Origin: Quillaja saponaria | Lineage: Eukaryota > Streptophyta > Magnoliopsida > Fabales > Quillajaceae | Assembly (NCBI GenBank): GCA_029379385.1 | Contig: CM055611.1 | Coordinates: forward strand, 21,770,062 to 21,834,061 | Direction of reading: 5' to 3' | Length of the DNA: 64,000 bases | Shown: one piece after another, positions 51,107 through 62,888 of the stretch | How positions within the stretch are numbered: the stretch's first letter is position 1 | Layout of the letters: each line of letters begins with the position of its first letter | Translations under genes and position numbers: made by a program | The notes under the pieces: generated by a model | What the model was told of the DNA's origin: nothing | Databases searched by the model: none | The model's input: the letters and a program-made list of their open reading frames with translations, nothing else

Positions 51107-52556
51107 TAACCCTCTTATGGGCCCAGGCCCAACAATAGTTTTACCGGGCCGGGCTATGGTATTCTCGGGCCTTAGATGGGCCTTATGTGAACAGTAACCC
51201 CCTTATGGGCCCAGGCCCAACAATGGTTTTATCGGGCCGGGCTTGAGTATGCCCAGGCCTTAGATGGGCCTTTGTGTGAATAGTAACCCCTTGTTGGACC
51301 CATAACCATCTAGGGTTTTGTTGGGCCGGGCTTGGGTTTTATCGGGTCGAGATACGATTAACCCAGGCCTTAGATGGGCCTTGTGTGAACAGTAACCTTC
51401 TTATGGGCCCAGGCCCAACAATGGTTTTACCGGGCCGGGTTACGGTATTCCCGGGCCTTAGATGGGCCTTGTGTGAACAGTGACCCCCTTATGGGCCCAG
51501 GCCCAACAATAGTTTTATTGGGTCTGGCTCGTGTTTTCCCGTGGCCGGCTATGGTACGCAACGGGCCTTAGATGGGCCTTGATGTGAATAGTAACCCCCC
51601 TTATTTGGCCCAGGCCCAACAATGGTTTTACCGGGCCGCGGCTATATGGTATTCCCGGGCCTTAGATGGGCCTTGTGTGAACAGTAACCCCTATGTGGGC
51701 CCATGCCCAACCAATGGTTTTACCGGGCTATGTATTCCCAATGCGCTTATATGGCCTGTGTGACACATAACCCCCTTTATAGGCCCATGCCCAACAATAG
51801 TTTTATTGGGTCTGGCTCGGGTTTTACCGGGCCTTGCTATGGTCTGACCGGGCCTTAGATGGGCCTTGTAGTGAACAGTAACTCCCTTATGGGCCCAAGC
51901 ACAACAATGGTTTTACCGGGTCTGGCACGGGTTTTCCCGGGCCTTAGATGAGCCTTGTGTGAACAATAACCCCCCTTTATGGGCCCAGGCCCAACAATGG
52001 TTTTACCGGGCTAGCTTGGGTTTTACCAGGCCAGGCTATGGTTTACCCAAAGCCTTAGATTGGCCTTGTGTGAACAGTAACCCCCTTTATGTAACCCCTT
52101 TTATGGGCCCAGGCCCAACAATGGTTTTACCGGGCTAGGCTTGGGTTTTACCAGGCCAGGCTATAGTTTACCCAAAGCCTTAGATTGGCCTTGTGTGAAC
52201 AGTAACCCCCTTTATGGGCCCAGGCCCAACAATGGTTTTACCGGGCTAGGCTTGGGTTTTACCAGGCCAGGCTATAGTTTACCCAAAGCCTTAGATTGGC
52301 CTTGTGTGAACAGTAACCCCCTTTATGGGCCCAGGCCTAACTATGGTTTTACCGAGCCGGGCTATGGTTTACCCGGCCCTTAGATGGCCTTGTGTGAACA
52401 GTAACCCCCTTTATGGGCCTTGTGTGAACAGTAACCCCCATTATGGACCTTGTGTGAACAGTAACCCCCTTTATGGGCCCAAGCCCAACAATGGTTTTAC
52501 CAGGTCAGGCTATGGTTTACCCGAGCCTTAGATTGGCTTTGTGTGAACAGTAACCC
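51107..52556. repeat. GC-rich satellite family A
   Basis: Tandem units of variable length (about 77-120 bp) built from CCCCCTTATGGGCCCAGG, CCCAACAATGGTTTTACCGGG, CTTAGATGGGCCTTG and TGTGAACAGTAA. Units diverge strongly at the left and become more alike to the right. Much richer in G+C than the flanks. Open frames rich in N-S-N-P and Y-G-P only reflect the repeat. Confidence 0.95.
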
Positions 52557-54220
52557 CACCTCTAACCCCAAGACAAGATTTAACTTAGGCGTTAACTTAA
52601 GTATGAATAGACACCAGGTTGGCCAGAACATACCAGTTAGGTGTAGCGAGAGACCGAGTAGGGTTCACCCATATCCTCAAAAGGCTCAGATTGGACTACA
52701 ACCCCACCACTATAACCCAACTCCCAACTTTGGTAAAGATAGGGACGAGGTTGGCCAAACACACAAGTTAGGTGTAGCATGGCACCAAATAATGTTCATC
52801 CAGACTCTTCAAGGCTTTACAACCAAACCCAACTCCCAACTTCAGTGAAAATGGGGACAAGGTTGGCCCAAACACACTAGTTAGGTGTAGAAAGGGACCG
52901 AACAGGGTTCACCTAGACTCTCCTAGGGCTTAGAAGCCAACCCAGCACCCAACAGCATTCAAGATGAGGACGAGGTTGGCCCAAACACACCAGTTAGGTG
53001 TAGCAAGGCACCGGGTAGGGTTCATCCACACTCTCCAAGGGTTAGAAGGCAACCCAGCACCCAACTGGATCCAAGAAGGGGACGAGGTTACACTAAACAC
53101 ACCAGTTAGGTGTAGCAAGACACCGAGTAGGGTTCACCTAGATTCTTCAATGGTTTAGAAGCCAACCCAACACCCCACTTAAGTGAAGATGGGGACGGAG
53201 CTTGCCCAAACACACCAGTTAGGTGTAGGAAGGCACCGACTAGAGTTCACCAAACTCTTGAAGGGTTTAGAAGCCAACCCAGCACAGAACTTAAGTCAGG
53301 ATAGGAACGAGGATGGCCCATACACACCAGTTAGGTGTAACTGGGCATCGAGTGAGGTTCACCCAAGCTCTTCAAGGGCTTAGATCCCACCCCAGCTCCC
53401 AACCTAAACCAAGATGGGGACGAGGTTGGCCCATACACACAAGTTAGGTGTAGCAGGGCATTGAGAAGGGTTCACCCACACTCTCTAAGGGTTTAGAAGC
53501 CGACCAAGCACCTAACTTAAGCAAAGATGGGGACGAGGTGGGCCCATCCACACCAGTTAGAAGTAGCTGGCCCTCAAGTAGGATTCAAGTTCACCCACAC
53601 TCTCCAAGTGTCTAGACGCCGACCCAGCTCCCAACTTAAGCCAAGATGGCACTAGGTGCGCCCATACACACCAGTTAGGTGTAGCAGACCCTCGAGTAGG
53701 ATTCACCCACACTCTCCAAGGGTTTATAATCCACCCCAGCTCCCAACTTAAGACAAGATGGGGATGGCGTTGGCCCATCCATACCAGTTAGGTGTAGCAG
53801 GCCCTCGAATAGGGTTCACAGACACTTTCCAAGTGTTTAGAAGCTGAACCAGCTCCCAACTTAAGCCAAGACTGGGACGAGGTTGGCCCATACACACCAG
53901 TTAGGTGTAGCAAGCCCTCGAGTACAGTTCACCCACACTCTCCAAGTGTCTAGACGCCGACCCAGCTCCCAACTTAAGCCAAGATGGCACTAGGTGCGCC
54001 CATACACACCAGTTAGGTGTAGCATACCCTCGAGTAGGATTCACCCACACTCTCCAAGGGTTTATAATCCACCCCAGCTCCCAACTTAAGACAAGATGGG
54101 GATGGCGTTGGCCCATCCATATCAGTTAGGTGTAGCAGGCCCTCGAATAGGGTTCACAGACACTCTACAAGTGTTTAGAAGCTGAACCAGCTCCCAACTT
54201 AAGCCAAGACTGGGACGAGG
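52557..54220. repeat. Satellite family B (about 112-bp monomer)
   Basis: About fifteen monomers recognised by CACACCAGTTAGGTGTAGC, GGTTCACCCACACTCTCCAA, AGCTCCCAACTTAAG and GATGGGGACGAGGTTGGCCC. Spacing is 110-118 bp. A higher-order unit of about 344 bp is evident at the right end (53557-53900 against 53901-54220). Confidence 0.95.
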
Positions 54221-56356
54221 TTATGTAACCCCTTTTATGGGCCCAGGCCCAACAATGGTTTTACCGGGCTAGGCTTGGGTTTTACCAGGCCAGGCTATAG
54301 TTTACCCAAAGCCTTAGATTGGCCTTGTGTGAACAGTAACCCCCTTTATGGGCCCAGGCCCAACAATGGTTTTACCGGGCTAGGCTTGGGTTTTACCAGG
54401 CCAGGCTATAGTTTACCCAAAGCCTTAGATTGGCCTTGTGTGAACAGTAACCCCCTTTATGGGCCCAGGCCTAACTATGGTTTTACCGAGCCGGGCTATG
54501 GTTTACCCGGCCCTTAGATGGCCTTGTGTGAACAGTAACCCCCTTTATGGGCCTTGTGTGAACAGTAACCCCCATTATGGACCTTGTGTGAACAGTAACC
54601 CCCTTTATGGGCCCAAGCCCAACAATGGTTTTACCAGGTCAGGCTATGGTTTACCCGAGCCTTAGATTGGCTTTGTGTGAACAGTAACCCCACCTCTAAC
54701 CCCAAGACAAGATTTAACTTAGGCGTTAACTTAAGTATGAATAGACACCAGGTTGGCCAGAACATACCAGTTAGGTGTAGCGAGAGACCGAGTAGGGTTC
54801 ACCCATATCCTCAAAAGGCTCAGATTGGACTACAACCCCACCACTATAACCCAACTCCCAACTTTGGTAAAGATAGGGACGAGGTTGGCCAAACACACAA
54901 GTTAGGTGTAGCATGGCACCAAATAATGTTCATCCAGACTCTTCAAGGCTTTACAACCAAACCCAACTCCCAACTTCAGTGAAAATGGGGACAAGGTTGG
55001 CCCAAACACACTAGTTAGGTGTAGAAAGGGACCGAACAGGGTTCACCTAGACTCTCCTAGGGCTTAGAAGCCAACCCAGCACCCAACAGCATTCAAGATG
55101 AGGACGAGGTTGGCCCAAACACACCAGTTAGGTGTAGCAAGGCACCGGGTAGGGTTCATCCACACTCTCCAAGGGTTAGAAGGCAACCCAGCACCCAACT
55201 GGATCCAAGAAGGGGACGAGGTTACACTAAACACACCAGTTAGGTGTAGCAAGACACCGAGTAGGGTTCACCTAGATTCTTCAATGGTTTAGAAGCCAAC
55301 CCAACACCCCACTTAAGTGAAGATGGGGACGGAGCTTGCCCAAACACACCAGTTAGGTGTAGGAAGGCACCGACTAGAGTTCACCAAACTCTTGAAGGGT
55401 TTAGAAGCCAACCCAGCACAGAACTTAAGTCAGGATAGGAACGAGGATGGCCCATACACACCAGTTAGGTGTAACTGGGCATCGAGTGAGGTTCACCCAA
55501 GCTCTTCAAGGGCTTAGATCCCACCCCAGCTCCCAACCTAAACCAAGATGGGGACGAGGTTGGCCCATACACACAAGTTAGGTGTAGCAGGGCATTGAGA
55601 AGGGTTCACCCACACTCTCTAAGGGTTTAGAAGCCGACCAAGCACCTAACTTAAGCAAAGATGGGGACGAGGTGGGCCCATCCACACCAGTTAGAAGTAG
55701 CTGGCCCTCAAGTAGGATTCAAGTTCACCCACACTCTCCAAGTGTCTAGACGCCGACCCAGCTCCCAACTTAAGCCAAGATGGCACTAGGTGCGCCCATA
55801 CACACCAGTTAGGTGTAGCAGACCCTCGAGTAGGATTCACCCACACTCTCCAAGGGTTTATAATCCACCCCAGCTCCCAACTTAAGACAAGATGGGGATG
55901 GCGTTGGCCCATCCATACCAGTTAGGTGTAGCAGGCCCTCGAATAGGGTTCACAGACACTTTCCAAGTGTTTAGAAGCTGAACCAGCTCCCAACTTAAGC
56001 CAAGACTGGGACGAGGTTGGCCCATACACACCAGTTAGGTGTAGCAAGCCCTCGAGTACAGTTCACCCACACTCTCCAAGTGTCTAGACGCCGACCCAGC
56101 TCCCAACTTAAGCCAAGATGGCACTAGGTGCGCCCATACACACCAGTTAGGTGTAGCATACCCTCGAGTAGGATTCACCCACACTCTCCAAGGGTTTATA
56201 ATCCACCCCAGCTCCCAACTTAAGACAAGATGGGGATGGCGTTGGCCCATCCATATCAGTTAGGTGTAGCAGGCCCTCGAATAGGGTTCACAGACACTCT
56301 ACAAGTGTTTAGAAGCTGAACCAGCTCCCAACTTAAGCCAAGACTGGGACGAGGTT
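54221..56356. repeat. Second copy of a 2,134-bp tandem duplication
   Basis: Repeats 52087-54222 (the last family A units plus all of family B) at an offset of exactly 2,134 bp. All predicted peptides in the two copies are identical. Homology starts at 52087/54221 and stops at 54222/56356, with a TT overlap at the junction. Confidence 0.95.
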
Positions 56357-56724
56357 GGCCCATCCACACCAGTTAGGTGTAGCAGGCCCTCGAGTAGGGT
56401 TCACACGCACTCTCCAAGTGTTTAGAAGCTGAACCAGCTCCAAACTTAAGCCGAGACGGGGACGAGGTTGGCCCATTAGATCCCCACGCAGCTCCCAACT
56501 TAAGCCAAGATGGGACGAGGTGGGCCCATACACACCAGTTAGGTGTAGCAAGCCCTCGAGTACAGTTCACCCACACTCTCCAAGTGTCTAGACGCCGACC
56601 CAGCTCCCAACTTAAGCTAAGATGGCACTAGGTGCGCCCATACACACCAATTAGGTGTAGCAGACCCTCGAGTAGGGTTCACCCACCCTCTCCAAGTGTT
56701 TAGATCCCCACCCACCACGATCAC
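56357..56724. repeat. Terminal family B monomers
   Basis: Three further family B monomers, more divergent and partly truncated, leading directly into the telomere-type repeats. Confidence 0.9.
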
Positions 56725-56796
56725 ACCTAACCCTAACCCTAACCCTAACCCTAACCTAACCCTAACCCTAACCCTAATCCTAACCCTAACCCTAAT
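56725..56796 (+). repeat. Interstitial telomere-type tract, (CCCTAA)n
   Basis: About twelve near-perfect hexamers CCCTAA (TTAGGG on the minus strand), with one CCTAA and one TCCTAA variant. No seven-base CCCTAAA plant-type unit is present. It sits exactly between satellite B and the AT-rich array. Confidence 0.95.
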
Positions 56797-57960
56797 AATA
56801 TTATTAATCATTTTTCAAATAAATTTATATCAAAAACATATTTACCATTTACTGTTACGTATTAAAAAAATATCACATGGTTGGAAATATTAATTATTTA
56901 ATAATTATATGTGTGAAATGACCAAAATGTCCTTGTGGTTATTTATCATTAAAAATTATTGATGATTTAGCACATATATTTATTTCAAAAGTATATTTAC
57001 CAATTACTGTTACGTATTAAAAATTATTGCATGATTGGAAATAGTAATTCTTTAATAATTATTTGTGGGAAATGACCAAAATACCCTTGTGGTTATTTAT
57101 TATTTAAAGATATTATTGATGATTTAGCACATATATTTATATCAAAAATATATTTACTAATTACTGTTACGTATTGAAAGATATTGCATAATACGAAATA
57201 GTAATTATTTAATAATATTATTAATTATTTGGGTGAAATGACCAAAATACCCTTGTAATTATTTGTTATTTACTAAATATCAAACATGTATTTAATAATT
57301 AGTATTACGTATTAAAAAATATTATTATTAATCATTTAGTAAATATCAAAAATATATTTACTAATTACTGTTACGTATTAAAAAATATTGCATAATACAA
57401 AATATTATTAATTATTTGTGTGAAATGACCAAAAAGCCCTTGTGGTTATTTATTATTTAAAAATATTATTAATGGCTTAGAACATATATTTATATCTAAA
57501 ATATATTCACTAATTACTATTACGTATTACAAAGTATTGCATAATACGAAATAGTAATTATTTAATAATATTATTAATTATTTGTGTGAAATGACCAAAA
57601 TGCCATTGTAGTTATTTATTATTTATTATTATTATTAATGATTTAGCACGTATATTTATATCAAAAATATATTTACTAATTACTGTCACGTACTAAAAAA
57701 TATTGCATAACATGAAATAGTAATTATTTAATAATATTATTAATTATTTGTGTGAAATGACCAAAATGCCCTTGTAGTTATTTATTATTTAATAATATTG
57801 TTAATCATTTAGTAAATATCAAACATGTATTTAATAATTAGTATTACATATTAAAAAATATTACATAATATGAAATATTAATTATTAAATATCAAATATT
57901 AGTTATTAGTTATTAAGTATTGGATATTAATAATATTCATTATTAAGTATTAAATATTAT
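56797..57960. repeat. AT-rich tandem array, about 167-bp units
   Basis: Units marked by GAAATGACCAAAATGCCCTTG recur at about 56916, 57068, 57233, 57420, 57587 and 57754, mostly 152-187 bp apart. Each also contains ATATTTACTAATTACTGTTACGTATTA-like sequence. A last unit lies at about 58376-58510, beyond the hairpin element. The right part (57880-57990) is degenerate ATTAAATATT repeats. Confidence 0.9.
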
Positions 57961-57997
57961 TTAACAATTAATATTTATTAAAATAAAATAATAAATT

Positions 57998-58274
57998 TGA
58001 AAGTATTAATTATTGAATAATATCTAATATTAAATAATATATATTGATAAATATTAGTAAAATTTCAACGTAAATCGTCATAGTGTCCAACGATTTAAGT
58101 TTTGGTAAAATTTCAGCGTGAACCGACAGAGTGTCCAGCGATCCATGTTTTGAAAAAATTTCAACATAAATAGTCAAATCGTCAAAGAGTCTGACGATTT
58201 ATGTTGAAATTTTATTAATATTTATCAATATATATTATTTAATGTTAGATATTATTCAATAATTGATACTTTCA
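57998..58274. mobile_element. Foldback/MITE-like hairpin element
   Basis: Arms 57998-58080 and 58192-58274, each 83 bp, are reverse complements with only a few mismatches; the outer ends read TGAAAGTAT. The 111-bp centre contains about three degenerate repeats of AAAATTTCAACGTAAATCGTC. It lies between the AT-rich array and a further array unit. No coding capacity. Confidence 0.8.
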
Positions 58275-58621
58275 TATATTATTCAATGACAATTTTACCT
58301 CTCCAAGTCTCTAGGGATGCCTTGGGATGGTTCACTTTAGGTTTTGTCAACATTTGAGTGAATTTTGGCCTTTTGTATGAAATGACCAAAATGCCCTTGT
58401 TGTTATTTAGTATTGAATAATATTATTAATTATTTAGTAAATATATTTATTTCAAAAATATATTTACTAATTAATATTACGTATTAACAAATATTACATA
58501 AACTGAAACACAACAACCCATAATTTGTTTAATTAATATTAAAATTTTGAAAAAGATAGTTACAAAAAGAAGTACAAGTCCATCTCATTTACAAAAAGAT
58601 GAAGAAAAAAAATGAAAAAAT

Positions 58622-61409
58622 TCAAGATCCATCTTCACCATCTCCAATTAAGTTACAAATATCTGAACATTCAACCAAACTGCACAACAAACAAATTACA
58701 TAAGCAAAACAATTTTGGGACAAGTATGTCTAAAGATAATTATCAGTTGGTAGAAGAAAATAAACATCACTAAGCATCCAACATGCGCACCATATATAAG
58801 TTCATTTTGATAATTCATGTAAATATCACAGCATATACATTGTGTATATATAAGTCCTACCTTTTTGGCACAGAAAAAATAAAAAATAAAAAAATGTGCC
58901 AACAGCATATACATTGTTTAGAGCATACTCGATAATATTCGGAGAACTCAATGGGAGAATGGAAGGTAGAATTACCAATATCTGAAATGTAGACTGTAGA
59001 GGAGAGCCATCACTAACAAAAAAAAAATATTATTTTACAAAATAAGGATTGAATAGGCGACGTTTAACAACCAAAGTAGAGGAGGATTCCTTTTTTCAAG
59101 CGTCTTGACTCTTGATATTTGACACCAAAAACATGAATTTTCTTCAAAAGTATGCAGGAGAAACAAGAGAAGAGGAAAATATGGTAATGCTTCTCTATAA
59201 ATAAAATAAGGCATTTAATATCAGTTGGAAATATTAGAACAATACCAGCAAATGGGTTAGACTAGTAATCAATATAGTATTCAAGAATCGCTCACTTAAG
59301 AGTTCAAGTCTCCTTGATAGTCTTTATTAAGAATAAATCTATGTTATCATGTATGATCATAATCACTCTCGAAAAAACTTTAGGCTTTGGCCCAAACATA
59401 GATTAGGTGGGAGTTCTAAATATATGATGGTAATGATATAAGCACAATATTGTTTCCTGTTGAAAACTATGGAGTCTTGTCTACCTTTTTATTTTTATAC
59501 AAAAAAAGAAATTTGGAACAATGATCTGTAAGGAAATTTACTCTAAACCCACTAACATGACACCACTAGTACATTATTCACCTAGGAATTAGGAGTACTA
59601 AGAAACCATTTTAAATTAGTGTTTTGAACACCCCTCTTTAACTTGAAAATTTTCTTTTCCTTCCAAATATTCCTTTGGCTTGAATTCTATGATGCTGCTA
59701 TGGAGTGACTCTATCTCATCTTGATTATTCTTATTGTCTTCAAACTTTCATCTCATCATGATTATTCTAATTGGATTCAAACTTTCATTATACGTAAACA
59801 TTTTTTATCCTTTCCACTTCTATATCATTTCAAAGATAGTTGCAAATCTTCTTCTTTTCATGGACAGGGAGGCACTTTGACAATTCCTTCTTGATCTTAA
59901 GGGGAATGTTGGAAATCAACAACCATTTTTTTTAATTTCCTAATCTGTTCCACAAGCAAACTTTTTTTCTGAATTCTTTAACTCTACCAACACTTGTTAT
60001 ATAAATTCAATCTGACATAGTGGACAACTGGACATATTAGGATAACTGCACATATGGTTACTTTCCGCAACAGGATTTTGTCAGGCTAATTATGTTGCAG
60101 AACTGTTCACGACTCTATCATAATTAACTTAACAAAACTTCTCTACCTGTCTACCATATAATAAAATATACATTATGTAAAGAAGTGTTGGTGAGTAAAA
60201 CCCAAACAACGTAATCAGCGGCGCAAAATTAACAATCGAACAGATAATATTGTTGATAATGGATTATATACACAAATGAAACTCAGTAAAATAACTACTT
60301 TCTAGGTTTTACTCAACTGGAAGGACAATTGTTTCCATATTTCTACAGCACGGAATAAAAGGTGATACCAAGCTGGACTGCACCAGACACCACTAGCTAG
60401 CCTCAACTATGATTAATTTACGCACGAAAATAGTTATTCTTGTTAGCAAATTACTTTTACAAATAAATGTTGATCACTTTAACAATCTTAAGATGAAAAG
60501 ACTATTTAAATGAACGACAGCATCAATTTCGTTATGCGCTATCATCTACTTCATGTTTCAATAATATTTTCTTTGTAGTACTATTATAAATCAATCATAC
60601 GTAAATATACTGTTTGAAATTCTTATCAAACAAAAAATGCGATATTAATATAAATATATATATAGAACTTCCCCAGGAGTTTAGAGTAGTAAGAGCTTGT
60701 TTGAATGGCACAATTGGTTTGTACTAAATACTTATGGTGTTAAGATGAGGGCATTTACCAGTATTGACGGCTTCGAAACCCTTGCTTGAAAACAACTAAA
60801 GGCCTGTAAAATTAAAGAAATTGGTCGCAATCAAACAGGGATGTCGAGGACAGCACAGATATGTAGAAGTATAACATCATTCTTCTTTATGTAATAGAAC
60901 GAGAACATCGGAAAGAAAGCATGAATAAAAGAAAAACAAAACTGTAATACGGAGGAAAATTAATTATAACCAGTTCAAAAACATGAACTCGTCTTGTACC
61001 TTCTGATGTTGAGAGGGCCTTCTCCAGGAGAGCCTTCCCCACCACGTATGCAAGTGGTTACACACTTAACTGTGCAGGACTCGGCTTTCCTTGATTTGGG
61101 CCTCTGAATTTTAGCTTTCTTACAGTCCTTGACCGATGGACAGTCACCGGAAAGTGTTTGAGGTATGTTGGACAGTGTTCCCGGTAATTGGGATTCCTGA
61201 ATTGCGTCAACTGCCGTGACGGAAGCAGCTATCACTACGGCAGCTGAAAGCAATCCACCAATTGCTAGACTGAAGCTACGGCTGGCTCTGTTAGTGATGC
61301 TGCAGCTGCTACTACTACTCCTATTGCGATTGCTGTTAATACCTCCAAAATATTGCATAGAGATCGAGCACCCATAGTAGACCATCGGGCTGGGGTAATA
61401 AATTAGCAT
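58622..61409 (-). CDS. Small conserved plant protein with paired cysteines, likely organelle/membrane, function unknown
   Basis: Three exons: 61409-61000, 60803-60759 (45 bp) and 58679-58622 (58 bp), giving 170 residues. Splice phases fit (AG|G, TG|T) and acceptors are TTTACAG and GTGCAG. The N-terminus is Ser/Arg/Asn-rich with a run of serines, then a hydrophobic segment at about residues 50-68 (AIGGLLSAAVVIAASVTAV), as in a transit peptide plus membrane or lumen-targeting region. The conserved core has CPSVKDCKKAK, AESCTVKCVTTCIRGGEG, then RPLVVFKQGFRSRQYC and LVECSDICNLIGDGEDGS. About nine cysteines in spaced pairs suggest disulphides or metal binding. I recognise this as a conserved plant family without a name I can give. 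ATG at 61409 is the first in frame; Met9 or Met18 could also serve. Confidence 0.8.
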
Positions 61410-62429
61410 ACTGTTGCTGTGGTTTGCTTACTACAGTGTTTCCAATCGAATACACGAGATCCTCACCTACGTAAAAGATAGCTTTTGTTCATTTTTCCAT
61501 TATCTCTTGGGCATTATTGTTTTGTTTGTCTTCCTTGAATTAGAATTAGTATTTTGAATTAGACTCTCAATATTAGATTATTCAATCTACCGATAATTTC
61601 TGTTTTTGCATCGTTGCATATTCTAAATCGTTTTGTATTGAATTTGGTTTTTTCTCATTGGTTCGTTGAGATGCTTATTTCTATTTGGGATGACAACGAA
61701 ATCTCACATTTAAAATTGAAATTAAAAATTTAACTCAATTCAATAATTAAAAAATAATTACAAAATATTATTTTCAACTCCTCTTGACAAATTTTAAAAT
61801 TTATAATTTATGTGCCTATGTTATTCTTAACTTTCACTTACTTATTACTACACAGAATACTATAATATTAATTACTACCACCGACAATTTCTATCTTTCA
61901 TGGGCAACTTTACTACCACCGACAATTTCTATCTTCCATGGGCAACTTTATACACCTGTCATCGGTCACTACCATGAACGACCGTGACCATCCACCCATC
62001 AAATACAATACCAACTATTGCCTGAACCCACTGAAAATGATGACGACTACTCTTAATCAACATCGAGTCAATCATAAATGACGACAATTACTATTAAAAT
62101 ATGTTAAAATGACAACAATTATTGCTAGAACCTATTAAAAACAATGATAACGAGACAAAAACAAGACATCAAAACTACAACAACCATCATCGAAAGTTCT
62201 AAAAAATAATGACAACTACTGTTAAAACCCACCAGAGACGATAACAACAACTACTAGAAATCGCTGAAGATGACGCCAACCTCTACTAAAAATCATCAAA
62301 TACGATGACAAACATGCCTCTTTAATTTTTATACATTACAGTTTACAGCACTAAATATTTAACAGAAAATCTAATTGCTGCGTTATGGGGAAGCACTTAT
62401 TCCTTTTTTCCATTGTTAATTAGAAATTA

Positions 62430-62460
<31 letters not shown>

Positions 62461-62888
62461 GAAGATTAAATTGATATTGACCTCCCCTCTCACATTCCTT
62501 TTAGTAGAGCATTCAAACAACTATAGCACACTCCAGTGAAGGATGACATCTGACAGAATACAAAAACCTAATAAAATCAAAGAATCACCAAATCGGCCTG
62601 CAGAACAGACACGTCAGCACCCTAATACTTTGCCAGGCCTAGTCAGTGCTTGAAGAAGTAAGCAGCCTCAATCACTGAACTTGCTATTCCTCTATCAAGT
62701 TGTGGAGATGACAATAAGAATTCCATAACAGGTGAAGACAACTAATATGCGTTACCCTCATATGCTTGTCCTCTCCAGTCAGACACCTGCCACTACTTGG
62801 TTCCCTGCAGTGTCTTAGTGAGAAGGAGTGAAACCATTATCTACCTCTCTCTGGCATTTCTTCATCAATATTTACATGAACATATTGA
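61410..62888. other. Intergenic region with low-complexity repeats
   Basis: Promoter side of the small cysteine protein gene and 3' flank of the HAC gene. It holds a 38-bp duplication (61873-61948), degenerate ACAACAATTATTG-like repeats (about 62030-62310) and an (AC)n(A)n tract (about 62431-62460). No gene seen. Confidence 0.5.
61873..61948. repeat. 38-bp tandem duplication
   Basis: Two copies of ACTACCACCGACAATTTCTA followed by TC(T/C)TTCATGGGCAACTT-like sequence, nearly identical. Confidence 0.85.

Noticed and set aside
52557..56724. CRISPR-like array of short repeats
   Set aside because: The whole 112-bp monomer is repeated with diffuse divergence. There are no conserved repeats separated by unique spacers, and this is a plant genome.
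51107..56796. Satellite block and TTAGGG as vertebrate or bacterial contamination
   Set aside because: It joins plant-like AT-rich genic DNA on both sides and the families do not resemble a vector or a vertebrate satellite I know. A misjoin remains possible and is reported as such.
51572..56893. Many open frames of 60-101 codons in the satellite block, some rich in NSNPLYGP
   Set aside because: They follow the repeat period, occur on both strands and recur identically in the duplicated copy. They come from tandem repeats without stops, not genes.
59245..59420. Second SINE-like block (GAGTTCAAGTCTCC resembles a box B)
   Set aside because: The box A match is weak, there is no A-rich tail or flanking duplication, and it is too uncertain to annotate.
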